From: an uncultured Collinsella sp.
GTDB lineage: Bacteria; Actinomycetota; Coriobacteriia; Coriobacteriales; Coriobacteriaceae
Assembly (NCBI GenBank): GCA_902496645.1
Contig: CABVBR010000115.1
Span: 1-6,792, forward strand
DNA length: 6,792 nucleotides
Direction of reading: 5' to 3'
In this document: in pieces, positions 1 through 5,935 of the stretch
How positions within the stretch are numbered: position 1 is the stretch's first letter
How the letters are laid out: each line of letters starts with the position of its first letter
The notes under the pieces: model-generated
What the model was told of the DNA's origin: nothing
Databases searched by the model: none
Seen by the model: the letters and a program-made list of their open reading frames with translations, nothing else
Made by a program: the position numbers and the translations under genes

Positions 1-1304
1 TCGCATGGAATATCGGCCTGCTCATCCATGGTAACGATTGCCGACTCGCCAAGATCGAACTGGGCCATCGAGGCATCAAGCGCGGCAATTTCGCGCTCGC
101 GCGTTTTCTCACTTGCCATATCCACACTCACCTGAATCAGGCTATAAGCCCGCATGAGAAGTGCGTCCCCAGCCACAAAGTCCACCTCATGGTTTTTGCT
201 CTTCTCTTTGATCAGCAAGCGGCAGACCGATCCGACCCTCACCGCGGGAGTCCTTCTTCTTAGCGCGTTGAACACTGCGGTCTCGAGCCTCTGGCCCTGG
301 TCCAATGCCGATGCGGGAGAGAATGCTCCAAACATCGCAGGATCGACAGCGTAGACCTTAGACGCAGACCGCATGTTATTTGCCAGTGAACGCGTGAACT
401 CCGGCACGGAGAACAGCAGGTAGGCATCCTCATAATACTCAAGTAAGTCGCTGAGCGAATTACGACTGACGGGTATCTGCCTGCTCTTGAACTCGTTGTA
501 CACTTTGTTCACCGACAGCTCTCGTCCCGAAGATGCCATACACCGCGTCAGGAACAGAGATGCCAGGCGAGGGTTCTTGACGTCGTAACGTTCAACGACG
601 TCCATGGCGACCGTTCGCGAAGCATATTCCTGTAGCAACTGAATCGCGTCTGCGGGCGTCTGCTCAAGTGTCGCGATGAATCCCCCTCGTTCAAGATATC
701 CGATCAGATGATGTCGAAGCAGCGCTGCATCGCTTGGGGAAAAGGTCGCATCTGGCTCGAAAACGCTCCCCGTCTTATATCGAACGTATTCCGAAAAACT
801 CAACGGAAAAAGCTCTCGTATAAGAGAACGACCCCTGAACTCGCTCTTAAGTTCTGAGGACAGCATCTTAGAAGAGGATCCCGTCACATAGACGGTCGCT
901 TTCTCCGTATCGACTACACGCCGCAGAAACGCACCCCATTCGGGAATTTCCTGGATCTCGTCAAAGAAAATGTAAGCGCCCTCGGTTCGAGCAGCAGGAT
1001 GCAGCGCATAGAACGTGTCAAGCACGTCCGCCAGCAGCGATGGCTCATACGGGCGCAAGCGCTCGTCCTCAAAATTAAAGTAAAGCATCCGGTCAAGCTC
1101 GACGCCCCGGCCCTGAAGCCGCTGCATCTCCTGATACAGGCGATACGTCTTTCCACAACGGCGGGCCCCCACAACCACATTTACGATGTTGTCGCGCTTT
1201 GGCTCCTGTGGGTTTCCCAGATCAAGGTCTCGCTCAAAGACCTGCGGAACCCCCTGCTGTTCAAAGTCCTTTATTTTCTGGGCGATCAAGTCGTTGAATG
1301 CCAT
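1..1304 (-). CDS. AAA_14/DUF4143-type ATP-binding protein (C-terminus cut by window edge)
   Basis: Seen: one uninterrupted frame of 434 codons from the ATG at 1304 to the window edge. The Walker A motif GARRCGKT is at residues 46-53 and Walker B YIFFDEIQ at 111-118. A sensor-like TGSSSKML follows at 141-148, then FRGR at 156-159. A helical, probably winged-helix part (about 262-298) is followed by a C-terminal domain with SKVYAVD (315-321), EVDFV (373-377) and LIQVSVD (389-395). Known: this order is that of the AAA_14 plus DUF4143 family, common prokaryotic ATPases of unclear role whose C-terminal domain resembles the PD-(D/E)xK nuclease fold. Here the usual lysine after the EVDFV block is not evident (QVS instead), so nuclease activity is doubtful. 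Typical members are only slightly longer than 434 residues, so probably little is missing. The start is supported by GGAG four bases upstream (1309-1312). The gene appears to be its own transcription unit. The family is clear; the function is unknown. Confidence 0.9.
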   Translation of the reverse strand, partial: MAFNDLIAQKIKDFEQQGVPQVFERDLDLGNPQEPKRDNIVNVVVGARRCGKTYRLYQEMQRLQGRGVELDRMLYFNFEDERLRPYEPSLLADVLDTFYALHPAARTEGAYIFFDEIQEIPEWGAFLRRVVDTEKATVYVTGSSSKMLSSELKSEFRGRSLIRELFPLSFSEYVRYKTGSVFEPDATFSPSDAALLRHHLIGYLERGGFIATLEQTPADAIQLLQEYASRTVAMDVVERYDVKNPRLASLFLTRCMASSGRELSVNKVYNEFKSRQIPVSRNSLSDLLEYYEDAYLLFSVPEFTRSLANNMRSASKVYAVDPAMFGAFSPASALDQGQRLETAVFNALRRRTPAVRVGSVCRLLIKEKSKNHEVDFVAGDALLMRAYSLIQVSVDMASEKTREREIAALDASMAQFDLGESAIVTMDEQADIPC

Positions 1305-1314
1305 GATTCTCCAA

Positions 1315-1370
1315 TCTTGCTCTCTAGCTAATCAAAATTATACTGATTCTTGATTAATTAGAGAGCAAGA
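1315..1370. repeat. Long inverted repeat spanning the ATPase promoter
   Basis: The arms 1315-1335 and 1350-1370 are inverted copies of 21 bp that agree at 19 positions (TCTTGCTCTCTAGCTAATCAA against TCTTGCTCTCTAATTAATCAA), separated by 14 bases that carry the -10 box. The left arm ends 11 bases before the start codon, next to the ribosome binding site. The sub-motif CTTGATTAA occurs in the right arm (1349-1357) and again outside at 1381-1389. It could be an operator, an RNA hairpin in the leader, or a small palindromic mobile repeat. There is no T-run after either arm, which argues against a terminator. Confidence 0.75.
1337..1342 (-). promoter_or_regulatory. Probable -10 box of the ATPase gene
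   Basis: The minus strand reads a perfect TATAAT here, about 33 bases upstream of the ATPase start codon, giving a predicted leader of about 25 nt. The -35 region is weak: CTCTCT at the ideal 17-bp spacing, or TTGCTC (1363-1368) at a 20-bp spacing. The box lies in the loop of the 1315-1370 inverted repeat, so a protein bound to the repeat would control access to it. The promoter is inferred from position and match only. Confidence 0.5.
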
Positions 1371-1467
1371 TTGTGTGTAGCTTGATTAACACTTAAGCAA
1401 GTTTTTCACTATTATTGCTCCGAAGGATATCGAGTGGCTAAGAGGACAACCGAGCTCGAATGCGACT

Positions 1468-1512
1468 CCCCGAGCAGCCAATTTGGCAGTCAATTTGGGA
1501 CGGGGCTTTTTT
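1468..1512 (+). terminator. Possible weak plus-strand terminator
   Basis: CCCCG at 1468-1472 can pair with CGGGG at 1501-1505, followed by C and six T residues (1507-1512). Between them lie a small near-palindrome GCCAATTTGGC (1478-1488) and a direct repeat CAATTTGG (1479-1486 and 1491-1498). The outer stem is only five pairs and encloses nearly 30 bases, so this is a marginal call. No plus-strand gene upstream needs it, unless a short RNA starts in the 1315-1370 palindrome. Confidence 0.25.
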
Positions 1513-1546
1513 GACTACCCTCCCCCTGCAGAAAAATCCCTAACGC

Positions 1547-1611
1547 AGTTGCGGTGAAATAGGGACTGTTTTTGCTGGTCAAACCGCAACAGTCCCTATT
1601 TCACCGCAACT
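1547..1611. repeat. Perfect 24-bp inverted repeat (REP/MITE-like hairpin)
   Basis: The arms 1547-1570 and 1588-1611 are exact reverse complements over 24 bp with a 17-base loop. The core reads GCGGTGAAATAGGGACTGTT on the plus strand. The right arm ends 24 bases beyond the stop of the 61-residue gene, so the hairpin could stabilise or end that transcript, but no strong T-run follows it on the minus strand. Known: palindromes built on GGGACTG/CAGTCCC cores occur as REP elements moved by Y1 (RAYT) transposases in many bacteria. That this is such an element is inference; no transposase is in the window. Confidence 0.85.
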
Positions 1612-1635
1612 TATTGGTGGCCTTTTGGGTGGCAC

Positions 1636-1821
1636 TTAGCGCCACGGGTCGGCTTCGAACATTGGCTCGCGCTCGGGTCGTCGGTCGCTGTAGGGGTCGT
1701 AGCCGTCGTCGTCCTCGTTCTCGGCACGGATATAGGGGTCGCGCGGCTTAGGCGCCGGCTTAGGCGCAGGCTTGGGTGCGGCATCGGTCGCCGGTGCATT
1801 CGTCTTGTTCTCGTCTTTCAT
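1636..1821 (-). CDS. Small proline-rich acidic protein of unknown function (61 aa)
   Basis: Seen: a 61-residue frame with three parts: a polar start (MKDENKTNAP), an Ala-Pro-Lys low-complexity stretch (about residues 14-26, repeated PKPA), and an acidic, aromatic tail that includes DDDGYDPY (37-44) and ends in DPWR. There is no signal peptide, membrane segment or cysteine, so it is probably cytosolic and disordered. The start at 1821 is chosen because AGGAG (1830-1834) lies eight bases upstream. An ATG at 1827 would be only two bases from it, and an open frame reaches 1893 but runs back into the clpB terminator. The gene follows clpB in the same direction with the terminator between, so it needs read-through or its own promoter; I see no convincing one. 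The ordered tail and good ribosome binding site argue for a real gene. I do not recognise a family. Confidence 0.6.
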   Translation of the reverse strand: MKDENKTNAPATDAAPKPAPKPAPKPRDPYIRAENEDDDGYDPYSDRRPEREPMFEADPWR

Positions 1822-1876
1822 CTGCATAGCTCCTTGCCATGTACTCATGTTCAACACCATCGATTGTCGCACGAAA

Positions 1877-1910
1877 AAGGGCGGCGGACCCAATTGGATC
1901 CGCCGCCCTT
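1877..1910 (-). terminator. Rho-independent terminator of clpB
   Basis: The 12-bp arms AAGGGCGGCGGA (1877-1888) and TCCGCCGCCCTT (1899-1910) are perfect complements around a 10-base loop. On the minus strand the stem runs into a short T-run (plus-strand A residues 1874-1878). It lies 45 bases after the clpB stop codon. Strong stem, correct side, short U-tract. Confidence 0.85.
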
Positions 1911-1955
1911 GGCGTTTAGAGACGGCTGGCAGATTTTAAGGCATGCCCCAAAAAT

Positions 1956-4583
1956 CTACTCGGCGTCGGGGACCTCGTAGGTAGCCGCCGGCGTGTTGTC
2001 GCACACGACGGTAAAGCCGCCGTCCTTGTCGACATCGACCGTCACCTGATCGCCCTCGCGCACCGTGCCATCGATGATGGCGGCGGCGATGGCGTCCACG
2101 ACCTCGCGCTGGACCAGGCGCTTGAGCGGACGGGCACCGAACACGGGGTCCAGGCCACCCACGGCGAGCATCTGCTTGGCCGCCGGGGTGATGGCAAGCG
2201 TCATGCGCTCCTTGGCCAGGCGTGCGCGAACGTCGGCAAGCTGGATGTCGACGATCTTCTCGATCTGCGCCATGCCGAGCGGATGAAACACCACGATATC
2301 GTCGATACGGTTGAGGAACTCGGGGCGGAAGGTCTGAGCCATGGCGGCGTCGACCTGATGGCGCATATCCTCCTCGTCCTTACCGGACAGATCGGCGATG
2401 GCCTTGGAGCCCACGTTGGACGTCATGATGATAATCGTGTTCTTGAAGGACACCTGGCGACCCTGGCCATCGGTCAGGCGGCCGTCATCAAGCACCTGCA
2501 GCAGCACGTTGAAGACATCCGGATGAGCCTTCTCCATCTCGTCGAGCAAAATCACGGAGTAGGGACGACGGCGCACGGCCTCGGTGAGCTGGCCGCCCTC
2601 GTCGTAGCCCACGTATCCCGGAGGCGCACCGATCAGACGCTGGACGCTGAACTTCTCCATATACTCGGACATGTCGATACGCACGAGCGCACGCTCGTCA
2701 TCGAACAGGCACTCGGCAAGCGCCTTGGCGAGCTCGGTCTTGCCTACACCGGTGGGGCCCAGGAAGAAGAAGCTGCCGATGGGCTTGTCCGGATCGGAGA
2801 GGCCCGCACGGCTGCGGCGCACGGCCGCGGCAACGGCGGAGACGGCCTCGTCCTGACCGATGACGCGCTTATGCAGCTCACCCTCCAGGCCCTTGAGCTT
2901 GTCGAGCTCGCCCTGCATCATCTTGGACACGGGCACGCCGGTCCAGGCGCTCACGACCTCGGCGATCTCATCGGAGGTCACCTGCTCGTTCAGGCCCTCG
3001 CCATTCTGCTGCTTTTGCGCCTCGAGTGCGGCCTCGGACTCCTGAATCTGCTGCTGCAGGCCCGGAATCACGGAGAAGCGCAGCTCGGACGCACGGCCCA
3101 GGTCGCCGTTGCGCGTCGCGCGCTCCTCTTCGCTCTTGGCCTCGTCAAGCTGGCCCTTAAGCTCCTGCACGTGGTCGATGGCGTTCTTTTGGTTGAGCCA
3201 GCCGGCCTTTTGCACGTTGAGCTTTTCCTGGACCTCGGCGATCTCCTGGCGCAGGGCTTCCAGACGCTCCTTGGAGGCGTCATCGGTCTCCTTCATGAGC
3301 GCCTGCTCCTCAATCTGCAGCTGGGTGAGCTGACGCGTGGTGGCGTCGATCTCGACCGGCATGCTGTCGAGCTCCATGCGCAGGCGGCTTGCGGCCTCAT
3401 CGACCAGGTCGATGGCCTTGTCGGGCAGGAAACGGTCGGCGATGTAGCGATCGGAGAGGTCGGCAGCCGCCACGAGCGCGCCATCGGTGATATGCACGCC
3501 GTGGAAGATCTCGTACTTCTCCTTGAGGCCACGCAGGATCGAGATGGTGTCCTCGACGGTAGGCTCGGAGACCATCACGGTCTGGAAACGACGCGCGAGC
3601 GCCGCGTCCTTCTCGATGTACTTGCGGTATTCGTCGAGCGTAGTCGCGCCGATCGCGTGCAGATCACCACGGGCAAGCGCCGGCTTCAGGATGTTGCCGG
3701 CGTCCATGGAGCCCTCGGTGGCACCCGCGCCCACGATGGTGTGGAGCTCATCGATGAACAGGATGACCTTGCCCTCGGACTTCTGTACCTCCTTGAGCAC
3801 GGCCTTCAAGCGGTCCTCGAACTCGCCGCGGTACTTGGCGCCGGCGACCAGCGCGCTCATGTCGAGCTCGATGAGGTCACGGTCGCGCAGCGTGCTCGGC
3901 ACGTCGCCGGCCACGATACGCTGGGCGATGCCCTCGACGATGGCCGTCTTGCCGACGCCCGGCTCGCCAATGAGCACGGGGTTGTTCTTGGTGCGGCGGG
4001 ACAGGACCTGGATGGTACGACGGATCTCGTCGGTACGGCCGATGACCGGATCGAGCTTGCCGGCGCGGGCAAGGTCGCAGATGTTGCGTCCGTACTGCTC
4101 CAGCGCCTCAAACTGAGTCTTGTCCTCGGCAGACGTCACGCGGTCATCGCCACGTAGCTCCTCGTAGACCTGCTCGATGCGCTCCTTGGTCACGCCGGCG
4201 TCGCGCAGAACGCGGCCGGCCTCGCCCTTGTCCTCGGCAAGCGCCATCAGCAGATGCTCGGTCACCACAAAGCTGTCGCCCATCTTGGTGGCCTTCTTCT
4301 CGGCCTTTTCGATGACGCGAACGAGCTCGTTGGACAGGCCCATCTGCTGACCCTCGCCCGAAACCTTGGGCGCGCGGTCGATGGCATCCTGCGTGGAGCG
4401 TGCGAGCTGGGCCGGGTCGGCGCCGATACGCTCGATGATCACGGAGATATTGCGCTCGCCGGCACCGAGCAGGGCGGACAGCAGGTGAATCGGCTCCACC
4501 GCGCCGGCCTGCGCGTCAGCAGCCGTGCTCATGGCGGTCTGCAACGCCTCGCGCGACGTCATTGCTAGCTTATCGATTCTCAT
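1956..4583 (-). CDS. clpB: ATP-dependent chaperone/disaggregase ClpB
   Basis: ClpB is a hexameric AAA+ machine of the cytosol that, with DnaK/DnaJ/GrpE, pulls polypeptides out of heat-induced aggregates through its central pore. Seen in the 875 residues: a Clp N-domain (about 1-145); NBD1 with Walker A GEPGVGKT (206-213), pore-loop tyrosine in KYRGEF (Y251), Walker B VILFIDE (273-279) and arginines RRF (331-333). A long charged middle domain (about 395-530) is the coiled coil that separates ClpB from ClpA and ClpC. NBD2 has Walker A GPTGVGKT (609-616), pore loop GYVGYDEGG (656-664), Walker B VILLDE (677-682), RPEFLNRID (753-761) and sensor-2 GARPLKR (816-822). No ClpP-binding loop is expected and none was noted. 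Length and the N-terminus MRIDKL match the family. The start is supported by AGAGGTGA four bases upstream (4588-4595). It appears monocistronic. All key residues checked are present. Confidence 0.98.
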   Translation of the reverse strand: MRIDKLAMTSREALQTAMSTAADAQAGAVEPIHLLSALLGAGERNISVIIERIGADPAQLARSTQDAIDRAPKVSGEGQQMGLSNELVRVIEKAEKKATKMGDSFVVTEHLLMALAEDKGEAGRVLRDAGVTKERIEQVYEELRGDDRVTSAEDKTQFEALEQYGRNICDLARAGKLDPVIGRTDEIRRTIQVLSRRTKNNPVLIGEPGVGKTAIVEGIAQRIVAGDVPSTLRDRDLIELDMSALVAGAKYRGEFEDRLKAVLKEVQKSEGKVILFIDELHTIVGAGATEGSMDAGNILKPALARGDLHAIGATTLDEYRKYIEKDAALARRFQTVMVSEPTVEDTISILRGLKEKYEIFHGVHITDGALVAAADLSDRYIADRFLPDKAIDLVDEAASRLRMELDSMPVEIDATTRQLTQLQIEEQALMKETDDASKERLEALRQEIAEVQEKLNVQKAGWLNQKNAIDHVQELKGQLDEAKSEEERATRNGDLGRASELRFSVIPGLQQQIQESEAALEAQKQQNGEGLNEQVTSDEIAEVVSAWTGVPVSKMMQGELDKLKGLEGELHKRVIGQDEAVSAVAAAVRRSRAGLSDPDKPIGSFFFLGPTGVGKTELAKALAECLFDDERALVRIDMSEYMEKFSVQRLIGAPPGYVGYDEGGQLTEAVRRRPYSVILLDEMEKAHPDVFNVLLQVLDDGRLTDGQGRQVSFKNTIIIMTSNVGSKAIADLSGKDEEDMRHQVDAAMAQTFRPEFLNRIDDIVVFHPLGMAQIEKIVDIQLADVRARLAKERMTLAITPAAKQMLAVGGLDPVFGARPLKRLVQREVVDAIAAAIIDGTVREGDQVTVDVDKDGGFTVVCDNTPAATYEVPDAE

Positions 4584-4588
4584 GGAAT

Positions 4589-4642
4589 CACCTCTCTTGG
4601 GGCGGCCGCCCTACGGGGCGGCTTCACGTTGTTCGAGAAGTA
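4589..4642 (-). promoter_or_regulatory. clpB leader with a GC hairpin and possible sequestered ribosome binding site
   Basis: The clpB leader contains a 7-bp GC-only hairpin, GCCGCCC (4605-4611) with GGGCGGC (4616-4622), closed by four bases. Outside it, UACUUCUC (minus strand, 4642-4635) can pair over eight positions, two of them G-U, with GAGAGGUG (4596-4589), which is the ribosome binding site. The weak outer helix around a strong inner hairpin is the kind of layout found in RNA thermometers. The pairing is seen in the sequence; the regulatory role is inference. Confidence 0.35.
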
Positions 4643-4650
4643 TTGTTGCC

Positions 4651-4678
4651 AGATTTGCGCGATCTTATACACAAATCT
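4651..4678 (-). promoter_or_regulatory. Candidate clpB promoter -10 box within an inverted repeat
   Basis: The minus strand has TATAAG at 4669-4664, about 80 bases upstream of the clpB start. It sits in the 10-base gap between AGATTTGCG (4651-4659) and CACAAATCT (4670-4678), which are inverted copies matching at eight of nine positions. No good -35 box is visible at 16-19 bp, where the sequence is only AT-rich, so a regulator or an alternative sigma factor may be involved. The repeat around the -10 box could be a repressor operator. I found no CIRCE, HAIR or CtsR consensus in the leader or upstream of it. Confidence 0.35.
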
Positions 4679-4760
4679 AAGTCTCTATATATAAGATTTT
4701 CTGAGTGATTGAGAGATAGGGAGCAGGTGCGCTCACCCGCTACGGCCTCGTCCCCTTACT

Positions 4761-4977
4761 ATCTCAATCTGTAACATCTAGCGGCTGTTTATGGCTCCAG
4801 ATGTTACAAATCAAGATGAAATGACCAGCGGCGCCCGTTTGTCTCAATCTGTAACATCTACTCGGCAAATTAGGGTCTAACTGTTACAAATCGAGACGAA
4901 CGAAGACACCTGAATCGAAAATCTAAATCTGTAACACCAGGCCCACTTTTAGCGGCCAAGATGTTACAGATCGAGAC
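4761..4977. repeat. Array of three 57-bp palindromic units with an exact 80-bp period
   Basis: The units are 4761-4817, 4841-4897 and 4921-4977. Each has a left motif of 19 bp (in unit 2, GTCTCAATCTGTAACATCT), 19 unrelated bases, and an inverted right motif (in unit 3, AGATGTTACAGATCGAGAC). Gaps of exactly 23 bases separate the units. Arm agreement within units is 16, 15 and 14 of 19. Left motifs always carry A at position 6 and C at position 9; the right motifs, read in the same sense, carry G at 6 and T, T and C at 9. The two motif classes are therefore distinct, which does not suit selection for a perfect RNA hairpin. The inner 19-mers share only a trend of GC-rich ends and an AT-rich centre. 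No gene overlaps; the array lies upstream of clpB and beyond the 3' end of the 5030-5701 gene. Function is unknown. Confidence 0.85.
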
Positions 4978-4986
4978 AGACCGAAA

Positions 4987-5021
4987 ACCACCACAAAGAG
5001 GACAGGCACCTTTGTGGTGGT
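4987..5021 (-). repeat. REP-like palindrome, copy 1 (possible terminator of the 5030-5701 gene)
   Basis: The arms ACCACCACAAAG (4987-4998) and CTTTGTGGTGGT (5010-5021) are perfect complements around AGGACAGGCAC. On the minus strand the hairpin begins eight bases after the stop of the gene at 5030 and is followed by TTTTCGG, giving it the form of an intrinsic terminator. It is the first of three copies in the window, and it starts ten bases after the 80-bp-period array ends. Confidence 0.85.
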
Positions 5022-5029
5022 CGCGGTCT

Positions 5030-5701
5030 CTACTCCTTCGCCGAACCCGTACTTCCCGATTCGACGGTCCAGGGCATCTCATCCTCGAACAACCATGTAC
5101 GGGCAGACCCACTATCGCGTGCAGCCTGCGGGTCGGGCAAGCAGGTCTGTTCATAGGCATCCTGAATGCACTGACCCATAAAATCGTTGAGCTCGGTCTG
5201 GTTGCCCTCCATGACATAGGCGACATCGCCGTCCAAGATGTAGATACCCGGCCCCTCATTGCCCTCGTAGCCAGGATCGTACGAAACATCACATAACTTA
5301 GTGCCATTCGCGGTGTCCAACTCGATGGACGAGCGGCATCCGCCAACCATGTCGTTCGCTTTTGCCCGATAGGATGCATATCCATACCAGCGCTTAAAGG
5401 TTTTGCCCTTGAGCAGCTCGGACGCCCTGTCGATCAGACTAGAATCCGTGGTATAGCGCATAGCCCCAAGCTGAATAAGTGGATAATTACTAATGCCCAG
5501 CGCAGCCGGTTGCTCATCAAAATCAACGGTAATGGTCTCAGGCTTGTCGTCGCCGGTCAGAAGTTCGACAGATTGAGTCACAGGCTTGACCACCGGCTCC
5601 GTCACCGCAGCAGGTAGAAATGCCATACCGACAGCGCCCGCGCCAACCACAGCGATCGCAAGCGCCAAGACAATCAATCCAATACGGGCAAAACGGCTCA
5701 C
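5030..5701 (-). CDS. Membrane-anchored protein of unknown function with four outer cysteines
   Basis: Seen: about 223 residues if translation starts at the GTG at 5701 (MSRFARIG...). One hydrophobic segment (about residues 6-29) follows basic residues, so the rest should lie outside the membrane. The outer part begins with a Pro/Val-rich linker, then a domain of about 140 residues containing FKRWYGYASYRAKANDMVG and four cysteines (122, 137, 178, 187) that could form two disulfides. The C-terminus is acidic and polar. Start choice: the frame stays open to a TTG at 5743, but the probable -10 box covers 5743-5748, so the start must be downstream. GTG 5701 has GGGGTG seven bases upstream; GTG 5716, with AAGG eight bases upstream, is the main alternative. 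It is divergent from the 5936 gene, a similar size and topology but no clear sequence similarity by eye. I do not recognise a family. Confidence 0.75.
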   Translation of the reverse strand: MSRFARIGLIVLALAIAVVGAGAVGMAFLPAAVTEPVVKPVTQSVELLTGDDKPETITVDFDEQPAALGISNYPLIQLGAMRYTTDSSLIDRASELLKGKTFKRWYGYASYRAKANDMVGGCRSSIELDTANGTKLCDVSYDPGYEGNEGPGIYILDGDVAYVMEGNQTELNDFMGQCIQDAYEQTCLPDPQAARDSGSARTWLFEDEMPWTVESGSTGSAKE

Positions 5702-5742
5702 GGCAAAACACCCCACAATGCAAACCTTCGCCACCTGCACCA

Positions 5743-5771
5743 ATGATACCGCCAGCTAACACTATTACCAA
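5743..5771 (-). promoter_or_regulatory. Promoter of the 5030-5701 gene
   Basis: On the minus strand TTGGTA (5771-5766) is followed after exactly 17 bases by TATCAT (5748-5743). These match the -35 and -10 consensus at four and five of six positions. The predicted transcript starts near 5736, leaving a leader of about 35 nt before GTG 5701. This placement rules out the upstream TTG at 5743 as start codon. Confidence 0.6.
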
Positions 5772-5790
5772 AAGAAGCCGCGCGCTCCTC

Positions 5791-5825
5791 ACCACCACAA
5801 AGGGGACAGGCACCTTTGTGGTGGT
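5791..5825. repeat. REP-like palindrome, copy 2, between divergent genes
   Basis: The perfect 13-bp arms ACCACCACAAAGG (5791-5803) and CCTTTGTGGTGGT (5813-5825) flank GGACAGGCA, with TTTTCGAC overlapping and following the right arm. It lies between the promoter of the minus-strand gene (from 5771) and the plus-strand gene at 5936. It is not at the end of either gene, so a terminator role for them is unlikely, although it could insulate the plus-strand gene from transcription coming from the left. Confidence 0.85.
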
Positions 5826-5935
5826 TTTCGACGCTAACGGTCGACCATCTCGCGCCATGAGATTAAACTTGAATTGTTCTCTGAACATATCCATTTCTGC
5901 CTATCCTCAACAGATCTTTGTCTCGAGGAGCGCAT

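Noticed and set aside
1434..1514. A 26-codon GTG-started small ORF with AAGGA six bases upstream
   Set aside because: It is very short, its stop falls in the T-run of the possible terminator, and its composition follows the CAATTTGG direct repeat. Possible but unsupported.
2283..4157. A 624-codon open frame antisense to clpB
   Set aside because: It lies wholly inside clpB on the other strand. Long antisense frames are expected in GC-rich genes, and the translation has no recognisable motif while clpB accounts for the region fully.
4584..4760. CIRCE, HAIR (HspR) or CtsR operator upstream of clpB
   Set aside because: CTGAGTGATTGAGAG at 4701-4715 faintly recalls a HAIR half-site but has no inverted partner at the right spacing; no CIRCE or CtsR repeat was found.
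4761..4977. CRISPR array
   Set aside because: Repeats alternate in orientation, intervals are only 19 and 23 bases, and there are no cas genes or leader in the window.
5538..5894. A 118-codon minus-strand frame overlapping the 5030-5701 gene
   Set aside because: It reads straight through REP copy 2 (giving KTTTKVPVPFVVV), which is a usual artefact of these repeats, and overlaps the better-supported gene and its promoter.
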